Of a stretch of DNA of 64,000 nucleotides, positions 49,442-62,031 are shown one piece after another; within the stretch, counting starts at the first letter, position 1, and each line of letters starts with the position of its first letter. The notes under the pieces are model-generated. The model made no database searches. It was not told where the DNA came from and saw nothing but the letters and a program-made list of their open reading frames with translations. Position numbers and translations under genes: made by a program. Origin of the DNA: Hymenopus coronatus (taxonomy: Eukaryota > Arthropoda > Insecta > Mantodea > Hymenopodidae); assembly GCA_030762935.1 (NCBI GenBank), contig CM060898.1:100323281-100387280 (forward strand), read 5' to 3'.

Positions 49442-52400
49442 GGTGACTTGAATATATATGCTGATCATATGAATGGGGATTTTCTAAAGTTGCAGGATAT
49501 GTTCTATTTATTTAATTTAAAAAGTGTTAAGCTTGATGCTACTAGGGAAACTATAAATTCAAATTCTGTAATTGATTATGTTGTTACCAATATAAAAGAA
49601 AGCCAATGTGTTGCTGGGAATATGGTCAATCACCTATCTGATCATCATGCTCAATTTTTAGATGTAAATAACTGTACACTTAAAAACCCTGACCTAACTG
49701 AAATTGTTATCCCTTAGAGAATTTACTGAGGCTAATACTTTAAAACTACATACTTGTTTGGTTAATGAAACATGGCAAGATTTGTATAGCATTAAAAATA
49801 CAAATGAAAAATGCAATACATTTTATGAAATTCTAAACCTCTATATTGAGCTATGCTGCCCTATAGTAAACAAAATATGGCAAACTTTAAAAAAACATAA
49901 AGTAAGGATTTCAAGAGAGGCTTTGAGGTTGAGGGAAAAAATAAAGGATTTATATCTACTTGCTAAATCAACAAAACTCGAGCACTACAATATCAAATAC
50001 AAACAATTTAAAAAAGCATATGAGGATGAATTGATAAACAATAAATCACAAAAGGTGATAAGAAAGCTTTCTGATACTAGTAACTATTTAAAAACAGCAT
50101 GGTCAATGATTAATAGCATGAGGGAAGAAAAGTTAAAGCAAGAAAATATTAATCTACTCATTAATAACTGCATAGAAAATAATCCACTTCAGATATGCAA
50201 TCGTTTTAATGATTACTTTATAAATGTTGCTAGCAATCAAAATGATGTTGCAGGTTTTATAACTAATAAAGGTATATGATACTACGGCAGATGAAGTTAT
50301 AAGATTAGTTAATGGATTTAAAAATAAAAATTCCACTGGATGGGATGGAATTAGCTCTAAATTGTTAAAAAGATGTAAACATGTTTTGAGCACCCCCTTG
50401 GTTCATCTAATAAATACATCACTAAACCTAGGAATTTTCCCAGATTGTTTAAAAATTAGTACTGTGATTCCGATACATAAAAAGGGAGACAAAACATGCA
50501 AAACTATAGACCTATAACCCTTACCTCGGTAATAGCTAAGTTGTTTGAAAAAATACTATTGAAGAGAATTATGAATTTCTTTGAAAAATATGATATTTTA
50601 AATGATTTTCAGCATGGCTTTTGGGCTAAAAGATCAACCACCATGGCCCTAAAAAACTTTACTCACATCTTAAGTAATCTAAATGAAAAAATAAAAACTG
50701 TAAGCAAATTTTTTTATCTATCTAAGGCGTTTGACTGTGTCCAACACGATACATTACTATTAATCTTAGAAAAGTACGGTATTAGAGGGGTTACCAATAG
50801 ATTAATTTTGTTGTATCTAAAAGGTCGTGTACAATGCACAGAAATAAGTTTCAAACAAAGAAAAAAAAAAAGAACAAAATTTAAATCAAATGCTGAAATA
50901 GTTAAATACAGTGTACTCCAAGGCTCAGTACTTGGACCATTATTCTTTATTTTATATTTAAATGATATGTATTTGACACCTAATTGTAAAATTATAAGCT
51001 ATGCAGATGACACCACTATTATATGTAAAGCAAACAATGATCTTGACTTGAAATCATTAGCCACCAATGAATCGCTAAGAATAAACACATTTTTTAAATC
51101 TCTCAACCTCACTAATAAGACAAATATAATTAAATTTGAGTTAAGCAAGAAGAAAAAAGTTATATTATTTCATATTAACTTTGGAAATGTTGCAATACAG
51201 GAATCTGATTCTCACAAATTTTTAGGAATGCAAGTAGATAAACTCATGTCCTGGACTAATCATATCGATGACCTATGTAAAAAAATAAGTAAAGGTTTGT
51301 ATTTAATGAGGGAATTTGCAAAAACTTGTAATGTTGAGGTTCTAAAATTTTTATACTATGGGTTAATTTATTCACATATCCAATATGGTATTGAATTATG
51401 GGGGGGGGGGGGTTGTAATAAAATGCATATGCAAAGGGTTCTAGTGCTACAAAAGAAATGTATCAGAACTATGTTTAAAATGGGGAGTCGAGAATCATGC
51501 AGGAAAGTTTTTAAAAGAGAAAAGATGTTTACTGTAGTATCTCTATACATATACAAACCTACTTAATTAACCAGAAAAAACCAAAACTAAATAGTGAAAT
51601 ACATAATCATGATACTAGATGCAAACTTGACTTACATTATACCAGCTACAATGTAAAATCAGTAAATAAAGATCCCTATATAATAGGATTACACATGTAT
51701 AATCGACTCCCTGCATATGTAAAAAATGAAAATGCTGTTAAATTTAAACAATGTCTCAAGACATATTTACTGAACAATCCTGTGTATGATATCAATGAAT
51801 TTTTAAAATAATTTATGTAGACTATATTAATACTTTGTTAAACCAAACATCCTGTATATATTAATGTATTTTTTTATAATTTATGTAGACTAAGTTTATT
51901 TAATGCTAATTTTGTTTAATGTAAACTGACAATGCCCGATACTCGAAAAGAGTCTACAGGCTGCTAATAAATTACAATTACAATCGGAGGTAATAGGCAC
52001 CACTCACCAAGTGCCTCCTACAGTAGAAATGAATCCAGGATCGCCAAAGTCAATCAAACATACTATTCTTATTTGTTAACAGAAGGATAAAATAGTACAG
52101 ATACACTGCTTCTTGCTATCAGTATTTTCCACCCTAGACATAAGCTTACAAGGACAATTCCAAATTATATCACCAAACCTTCTACTAACAAAAATTTAGC
52201 TTTGTTTTCTTTCTGCTTTATTACTCGTGAGTCAGGATGTGCACAAAAATTTCTGCTATTTTTAATTTGTGCTGTTTTTTGAGTTAAGGAGAAAGAAAAA
52301 CTATATTAAAACTTACTCATGATGGACTTTAAGGGTGTGGGGAATGGGTCGATGGATGTTCAAGTGCTCTGTCTGAGCCTTCTTCAAAAGATGGATCCAG

Positions 52401-55400
52401 ATGCATGTCATTGCCATTTGGTGTGTGCAAAGAGCTTTATTGAAGTCTGGTACTGGAAGAGGTTCCTTCTCAGGATATAATAAGTCATACAGCTTTAGAA
52501 CTGGCAAAAAGTTGTTCAGCTGCAACAACAAATATTTATTAAGTAAGGACTATGACTAACAATGGAATAAATATTATAATGTTCAATGATAAATAGCAAG
52601 AATGTTTCAAATTAAATTCATGACTGATCACAGTGAACCAAATACATTAAGTTGAAACTGATTAGAGAAAACACTCCTTCATTGTTTAATATGTTCTAGG
52701 TAACAACTTAAATTACTGAAGCCATGTCATCTCATCTTCTAATATGACTTTTGTAGGTCTATTGACTAATGCAAAATTGTCATTGCTGAAGATGATCTTT
52801 AAGCATATCCATTTAGGACTACTCGTACCTTATAGTACAAATAACCTTTGCATTTGGTGAAAATTTATGTTTATAAGTCTTTATTATGCTGTAGTCTTTT
52901 ATGCCTGCTCATGCTATATACAGCAGCAACATTGTTATTAAAAAGGAATTTGGTAAGAAAATTTTCTAGGTTAAGTTAGGGGTATGACCCCAAAATTTGC
53001 CAGTTATGAGGACTGAGGCAAACCTAGAAAATACCTCAGCAAGGGAGGATGGTCCTGGAGGGATTTGAACTGTGGACCTCCCATTCACAAGTCTAAGCCT
53101 CAACATTTAAATATCTTTAATATATGGAATTTGAATTGAATTGTTTAGGGCCATTTTTCAGAAAATAAAAAATTGTGAAAAATTGTTCATATAAAGAGTA
53201 GGTTGGGGTTGGGAGGATTTTGTTGAAAATCTTTATGTTGCTTTATTAGAAGATTTAAACATAAATACCAATAAATGTAAAAAGAAGCTAGTAACAGTGA
53301 AGAATAACACAAATATTAATATAAAAATAATAGTTGCAACAAATCTTCACTTATCTGTTGGAATCCTAGTTCCATGGACTAGTTTCGCAACGATTTCATT
53401 GCATTATCAACATATCCTTTTGGTATGTTGATAATGCAATGAAATCGTTGCGAAACTAGTCCAGGCAAGGATTCCAACAGATAAGTGAAGATTTGTTGCA
53501 ACTATTATTTTTATATTAATAAATACTAAGTTTATCCTTTTTTCTAAAGATGCATTTTTTGAATTCAAGGGATCTTATTTCTGATGAAATCTTGACATCA
53601 AATTTTTTAGTGAAATATATTACTTCCCCTACTTACTATGCGCAAAGAAGAAACAATGAGATGCCATATTCTGAATTTAAGTAATCTTGTTCTACTAATG
53701 GAATCACAAGCACTTTGAAAATCAATGAAAACATTCTTATAAAAGGAATCTTTAATTTCTTGTCACAAAAGAATTTGTCCTTTCTAAATCCAGCCTGGTC
53801 ATGGAGAGCTCAAGTTCTCTGATTTTGAAAACCAATTTAGTTATTTGACAAGAGTATTATCTTGCATTTGAGATTAATTGAACGTATACACTGAAAGCTA
53901 AAAATAAATGATAAAAGATGAAAATGGTTTACTCACAGGGTTCCGTTGAATGCTTCCAGATATAAACTGCAAAAGAACCCACATTAAGTGATCTCGGCCT
54001 CTCCTTAAGTCTCGACCTGCAAGCTAACAAACAAAAAATAATAAAATAAATAAATAAAATAAATTTAAAAAGTTACTAATTACATACATATATTACATAC
54101 TTATTACATACAACATAAGTTACTAATGTTATTTATAATCACCTTGTCATGAAGAGCCATTACAATATTTGGAAACGTTGCAAACTGAAACAGCACAAAA
54201 TATATCAGCTGACTTGACAGATGCAACCAGAGCCAATGGCTGTTGCTGATGTCATCTGCTTCAGGTTCTGTCTCAGAACGTTCCATTGCTAAGATTACCA
54301 ACTCAACAAGCTGCTCCTCCAGTGCCACACATCTCTGTTTATGCTGCAAAAGCACATAATGCATACAAAAGATAAGACGAGAATGGCTATTAGTTTCATC
54401 CAAATGATTATGGTTGTTCAAAACTACATCTACTAAATTCCACATCCTATTAACACTTCTATTTTTGTACCAATTCACATCATCAAAGCACTAGCTCAAA
54501 CAGAATTCTTTACGAGGGTGGTTCAATAAGTACCCCTGTTTTATAATATGAGGGTTTATCAAAAAGTAATGGGAATTATTTTTTTGTTTAAACACACATC
54601 CATAAAAATTCACCAATTGTGTTAACAGAGAGGTCCGAGCTAGATGAATGCTGGGATATGTACAACACTGTCCATGCGCTGTTCAGTTTGTCTGAGGGAG
54701 CAATTGTGTAAGCACATGTTTCAGTGACCCAATATGGATTTTAAGTTAGGATGAGTGGCAATTCAGTTTTGTGTTCTGAAAAAATCTGGAACTGAAACAC
54801 TGCAAATGATACAGGAAGCGTATGGAGACCATACTTTATCAAAAACACGTGTTTTTGAATGGCATAAAAAATTTCAAGATGTTGGTAAAAGCAAAGGTGT
54901 AACCAAGTGCAATCACGTGTAGGGAAAATCATGCATCTTATGTGTTTTGACAAAATTGAGGTAATTTATGACCACTTGGTTCCTAAACACACCACAATAA
55001 CTACTCAATGCTACAGTAATGTCCTTAAAGGACCACTCAAGAGGAAAATGGCTGCCAAGAGACCAGAACTTGCTCCCAATGGATGGATCCTCCATCAGGA
55101 CAATGCTCCTGCTCATCAAGCTATTGCAACACAAGAAGCAATCACTCAACTAGGTGTCGAAATCCATATTCGCTGTATCTAGCTCCCTGGATTATCACAC
55201 TCCATATTATACTTTATATTTAATGTGTGGCTTTTACTGATGATTGACTATGATGATATAATCATAGATCAGTGAATACTATAACCACAACATTTGAAAA
55301 ACCAAACATAGAGTCTAAAAGAATGGATGGTAATGGTCAATCAGCAGAAAACACAATACACGATTACGGACAGGAAATATGCATTCAGAGTTAATGATTG

Positions 55401-58400
55401 GAGAAGTTACTTTTGAAAAGTGAGCCAGCTGAATTATCTAGGGCTCCTGTTAATCTGTTAATGAGAAATACAGATGGAAATTAAACAGAGTGGTTGTGGG
55501 TAAGAGGTTATCGCTGTTTAAATCATTAGTGTTATCAAGGAAATACAAGATAAAAATCTATGAAAATATGATAGTCTTTTACAGTTCATAAACATGCACA
55601 TTAATAAGTGAGACCATCTTAAAAGTATGAAAAATGAAAATATCAAGAAGAATATATGGAGCAATAAAGGACCAGGAGAATTGGAGAGCAATCAAGTACT
55701 AATTATGCTATATAAAAATTTAGGGCTGTTCTCAGAAATTAAAGTCAGAAGATAACAACATTGGATCAGGTGCATAAATCAGAAAAAGGTGTGTAATTGG
55801 TGTGCAGAAGTTAGTAAGTGTGAGTGTATTAGAATTAGAAATTACTGATTTGATATTGTAACGTAGGAAACATCACAAAACATAATTTTACCTGGACACA
55901 TGCAGGAGGACAGAAACTTAAGGGCCATCCCCATACATGATTGTTGGATAATGTGGAAAAGGATATCAAAGATAGAGTGCTAGGAAGGAGAAGCCTTGCA
56001 GGTGATCAATTGGCTTGGACCAAAATATTCAATGGGTTGCAGTAACAAAGAGTAAGTATGTGATACATTTAACATTATTTAACATACCTGCTTCTGTAGT
56101 CCCAACATGGAACACACCATGTCTCGAGAATATGGCTGTTCCAAGACATATCTAAGCAGTCCAGTTTGTGGTTCCAAGAGCTCACGATCGTATGGTAGAT
56201 TTCCTTTCAGTGTAAACTTCAATGTTAATGGATCCAGTTTCCATGGATTAATCAGATGATCAGCATATCCAGAATGCTCCACCACAGGAAGCATACGTGA
56301 ATGTCCAATGATTGATACCATTTGCGCTGTAGCACGGAAACTTTCCACAAAGCTTGACAGTAAATGTGCCAATTTCTAATTTTAGAAGTAAAAACAAATG
56401 TAAATATTATTTGCATTGTAATTAAATTACAATCACAATGTTAAGCTACAATATTCAATATATATATTTTTCCTAATACAAGACAATTGTTTGTTTTTTT
56501 TCTTTTTCAAAATTTTATTTTTAAAAAGTCACAGGTCACCTTGCATTTTTTTATATAGATTTTCTTACTAATGTGCAGGAAAAGCAACATTTTAAATTTT
56601 TAGCATCAGCATCGGCTATGGAGTAGCATATGGAAAATATTGAAGAACACAATCTATTAGCCAGAATAGGAGGAACAAACCGACTTAGAAGCCCCAGCTT
56701 ACCAGAGCACCCTAGAGGCCTCATTCAATGGGCTGAAGGAACTGCACTAGCAAAGCAAAGATAACACCACTTCCAAACACAACCAATTAATCACCCTCTT
56801 GTGCAACTTCAATGGGAACACATAGACCTGCAAATAAAATCCCTGAAGGAAGCACCCCCAGAATAGCAACGATACCCACTCTGAAGACTGCAACACAGAT
56901 GGCTCAAACTACATCTGCACACTTGATTCAACAACTTCACCAATAGGAAAATTAAATTTGCACCCCTAATGGCATAGGCTAGGTGTCTGGGGGGGGGGGG
57001 GGGGGGGTACCTATCAAGGTGCCAGCCTACAAACACCCCCAGCCTTCTTGGCTTTGCAAAACATAAAACATCACCCACAATTTCCCAGGTGCGAAAGGTG
57101 GTACCGGGCACAAATTCTTCTCCTCCTAATATGAATGTTATTGCATTAAAAGGGGCCACCACAAAACAAGTTCCCTTCTCACCCTCATCCTTCACTCCAA
57201 CCTCTATCCTCCTGTTATCCCCTCACCCTTATTCTTGTTTTCCAACAAAAAATGAAGTTGCAGTATCAACAGTTTCTGCAACTCTTTTCTTCTAAGGATG
57301 TCCTTCACAACTGAGGTTTAACAATTTTGTTTGAGCAAAGCCTATAAACTCAGAAAATATGTTATATTTTACTAATCATCCCAAGATGTTTATAATAGTC
57401 CACATATATATCCCTGTTGTACAGATTTTTTTTGTTTTTTTAAGTTTTTGGCTACTTTATATGTTATTGTGGATGAAACGAACTGAACTGAATCTGTAAA
57501 TATGTCTATCTTCTCAATAATTGACTCCTGGAACATTTATTGGTGGCTTGAAGACCCTCTTCTGATATCTAATCAACTAGAAGTACAATGTATTTTGCCT
57601 TTGATGAGAATTTCAGTTTAACAATTTTTTAACCCAGTGTGCTAAGATTAATAGAATCTGCAGTTTTTGAAGGAAGATTATTAAATTGAATAATTTTTTT
57701 TAATTTAACTTTTTCATTTACTTAACTATACCTAAAAGAAGAGTTTTAATATTTTATTATTTTAATTTTGTCCTGCAGGAATTTTTTAAATGCTAAAAAT
57801 CTGACATGGGGCTATCACTTTTTATGCACTCTTAAAAACCATCCACCTGGAGCAAATTTGAACCTAACACCTTGAGATCAGATTATCCTTAGTGTGTTTG
57901 CAAATTTCACTAGAATGTTTCTCCTTTTTTCCCAATTTTAAATTGTCACACAAGTCTTTCAATTATATTTCTAATAGCTCTTGTATTTCCTGAAAAAATT
58001 GTGTGTTATTTATGGATGCTCTTTTAACTGCTATGGTTCTCAGCGTCCCATTCTAAATTGGGCGTGAAAGGCCACTTAATTTTGCTCAGAGGCCTCCCTA
58101 CCAGGCTTGAGGTTCTTATATGTGCTGTAAATCTACGACACAGGCCCAACGGCTTTACTTCTATTCTGAAGGAAGCCATGCTAAGGATTTTTACACCCAA
58201 AAAAATCCATCATCCTCCGCCAGGTTTGAACCCGCGACCTTGGGAAATGTAAATGGCGTGTTATTTATGGACGCTCTTTAACTGCTGTGGTTCTCAGCAT
58301 CCCACTCTAAATTGGGCGTGAAAGACCGCTTAACTTTGCTCAGAGGCCTCTCTATCAGGCTTGAGGTTCTTTTACGTGCCATAAATCAACGACACGGGAC

Positions 58401-61400
58401 CAACGGCTTTATTTTCCTTCCGAAGGAAGCCATGCTAAGGATTTTTACACTCGAAAAAAATCCATCGTCCTCCGCCAGGTTTGAACCCGCGACCTTGGGT
58501 ATATGAAGTTAGCATGGTAACCATTACACCACGGAGGGCAACGTATGCTCCAACTCCCCTTCTCTCTTCAACCCCTGAAATCAGCAGATTGTATTTTCTA
58601 TTCCTATCTTCCATATTCTCCAATCTACTTTTAATTTTTTTAATTTCTGTTTTCATTATCTTCAGTTTCTTATTTCCTTCATGTTTCTCATACTTTTTTT
58701 CATTCTTGTCTAGATCTCTCCACCAGTCCTTTACCTCTTACCCTAGCTCCTTCACCTATCATCTCCTTGGTTGCCAAGGTTAACTCCTCCTTCATCCCTT
58801 CCAGGAGCTTCTCCACTGTATATCTGTTCACCTTCGTTGTTCAATCTACCTAATATGTATGATACAGATCTAATATGCCTTACCCAGGGACAAGAATAAG
58901 AAAGAAAATGGCCAAGCCTTCTTTCCCATTCCTGGAACCCAAGAAAGCTTTCCATTAATGCATTCTGGGCTGGGCCTTATTTTGACAGTTCTGCCCTCCT
59001 GATTGGGTGTTTTAAGGGTTCTTTAAAAAATGGTAACTCATGAACTGTCTAGAAATAATTCACTGATTTTTGTTGCAATCTTATTAATAAAGTTTAAACT
59101 AAATAATGAATGTAAACACAATATTTTTAGATGTCACATAAAAATTTGAAAAAATGAAAATTAAATAAAGATTGTATAAAAATAGAAAACTCATACAGGC
59201 AAACTTATAAGAAAAAAAAATTAGCGTGGTTTTCATGGCTCACTACATTTTCTCCATTAGTTTGATGCTCTTCTTCTGTAAATATAAATATTGAAGAAAT
59301 ATACTAAATATTTTCTAGAAGGGAAAATAATTGCATAAGTAAATGTGCAAAAACATTACATCTACAATTTACTAGTAACAACTTCACATTATCAATAAAT
59401 TACAATGTAGAAAATTCCATAATATACAATTTAATTCCTTCAGCATCATTTACACTCTCAAAAAGTTCACTAAAGTTGCCTCTAGATCCTGAAATAAATG
59501 TTGAGCATTTTTTCTTTGGTAAGATTACGCTTGCTTGAGCTAACCATCTTTGAGCCATGTATGCAGTAGGATCTGTAGACATGCAGGCTTTCAAACAAAA
59601 CATATTTTCATTTGTTTTCCTGGTCTCATCTGCTATCAGTGGATTCTTTCGTTAACTAAACCATCCGGCTGCATAGCACAACATACAAAATGTGAGCATG
59701 GGCCGTCATAAATTTTCTTTGTATTTTTTACTTCACTGCGAGCATAGCCCATGAGCGTTATATATGGAACTGCAAGCATAGCCCGTCGTTAGACCAGAAA
59801 GTGTTAAAGGCTGCTTCAATACCAATTGGTAATGGAAACCAGAATGAGAATGGGAATGTTGAAATACATGTATTTCAATGGAAGCGTTCACAACTATCAG
59901 GAAGCTTTCCCAGGCCCTGGGAACAAGAAGCAAGACTTACCCAAGTTTAAGTGTCATGTTTTCATTCTTGAGTATGGCATATCTGATTCATATTATGCAT
60001 ATTAAGACTTTTTTTCTTGTTCTTCATTTTAAGGAATCTTCATTGCAACAATTATTCCATGCGGCCATTATGTAAAATAATCACCAAGATTTCTCTTTAG
60101 TAACAATCGCAGGTTGGGAAAATCAAACTAGAAGGAATTCTAGCAAAAGTACTTTATTTCTATTTCAAATTGTATGAGCATTAGTTGTTTATTAAAAGTG
60201 CACAGTTTGGCTGCTAATAAATTCTAAGGAACGAAAATAGCAGTGGCTTCAGCTTAGAAAAATGTCTCTATCAAAATTTGAAGTTGGCTTGTATTGAAAA
60301 GATTATATTTAAACACTTTTCTAATTTTGTGACATTGTCTATTGTTGTACAGCTCAATGACAATAAAAATAATTTTATATTATTCTTATTATTATTAATT
60401 ATTATTTATTACTATTACTATTATTATTATTTTTTTTTTTTTTATTTATTCAAAACAGCATACCCCATTACCGAAGTAATATTACATGCATTACATATTT
60501 CACACTATTTATGTTGTGTATAGATTATTTACATAGTTTTATATATTTTAATACTTCTTTCAGTATTGTTATCTCAAGTTACACTTTTTCACTTGTCCTT
60601 CAGACCCTATCATACACTATTGCTTTCACATATTTGTTAAAATGTTTAAAATATTTGTGTATTAGTTCTTTCTGTGGCACTGGCCATGTTCCTCCACTTT
60701 TACGGATTTCTTCTTTTAGCTTGTTTCTGGCGTGTTGCTGCATTTCACAATTGTATAGTAGATGGTCTATGGTCTGCGTGGCTTTCCGACATGGGCAAAT
60801 TGAGTCGTTTAGGATCCCTATTCGATGTAGATGTGATTTATTTTTTCTGTGTCCTGTCGGAGATCTCTGATGTTATCTGGCATTTGAGATTTAATCTATC
60901 TTTGACTGATGGGAAGTACTTCTTGCATGTTGCTCCTTTAGCTGTGTTGTTCCATTCGTTCTGCCATTTGATGGTTCCTTTATCTCTGTAATGACTGTTG
61001 ATTTTGGTTTTCTCGTAAACTCAGTGATTCCGGTGCTTCCTATTGCAGCTTCCTTTGCCAATTTATCCGCCATTTCATTGCCATGATTTCCGACATGGGC
61101 TTTTATCCAGCCAAAGTGTACTGTCCAGTTTTGTTCCTGAAGTTTTCTTAATGCTTTTCTTATTTCCGATATAATGAATCCATGTTTAAAGTTGTTTTTT
61201 AGTAGATCGAGAGTAATTTGACTATCTGTGTAAACTGCCACCATTCTTTCTTCAGAGACAATTTGGTCGATGGATGGTAGGGCTTCCAGGGCTTTAAGAA
61301 TTCCGATCTGCTCCGCCTGATTGTTTGAGCAGTGTTGGGACAGTTTAGCTTTCAACGTGTGAAGAATCTGTCCATTCTTTGTGATGACTGCAGCAGCTCC

Positions 61401-61998
61401 TACCTTTCCCTGGAGTTTACCACCATCCGTGAATATTTCTATTTTGTAATTATTTGTTTCTGCAGTCTCGTTCACCTTGATTCTTTCCGCCGGGTGTGGC
61501 CACTCCTCCTTGTTCAATGGTGCATCAATGCCTGTGGGGTCATCAGATGTACTGTGTATGTGCTGTTTCAGTAATACTGATCCCTATTGGTTTAATTCCA
61601 GCTATAACACATGAGGCTTCGTATGGTAGCATTTTATAGGCTTTCGCTATCGTGATATTTATAATTCTTTGTACTCTCTTCAGTTTATTTAAATTTTTCT
61701 GCTTTCTTAGTGCTTCCTCCCATATTGGTGCTCCGTATGTTAACATAGGTAATATTGCTGCCTTATATATATAGTCTTTAATGCTGCATGTCCTAGACCC
61801 CAGTGCATTCTTGCTGCTCTTCTTAACATGTTCATTAGGCTCATTGCCTTGTTTGCTGTAGTCTCAATTTGTTTATCGAAGCGTAGTTTGCAGTTGAGGC
61901 ATATTCCTAAGTACTTCATTTCTTTAAACTTGCTTGATTCATTCATAGTTTACAAATTATTAATATTATTATCGTCGCCGCCGCCGCCACCGCCACCG

Positions 61999-62031
<33 letters not shown>

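Larger units (their letters stand above)
47640..51985 (+). mobile_element. CR1-like LINE, near full length
   Basis: Two coding regions in tandem: ORF1 with a coiled coil and an SGNH/GDSL esterase-like domain (47897-48835), and ORF2 with an apurinic-type endonuclease and reverse transcriptase (48835-51810). The 3' end is GCTAATAAATTACAATTACA (51963-51982), short repeats of ATTACA type rather than poly(A), as usual for CR1/L2-group elements. Several frameshifts, one ORF1 stop and a changed RT motif A residue show it is inactive now. The left end is approximate because no target duplication was found. Confidence 0.85.

Noticed and set aside
56809..57195. 128-codon minus-strand ORF
   Set aside because: The frame depends on a long G homopolymer read as poly-Pro, and no domain is recognised.
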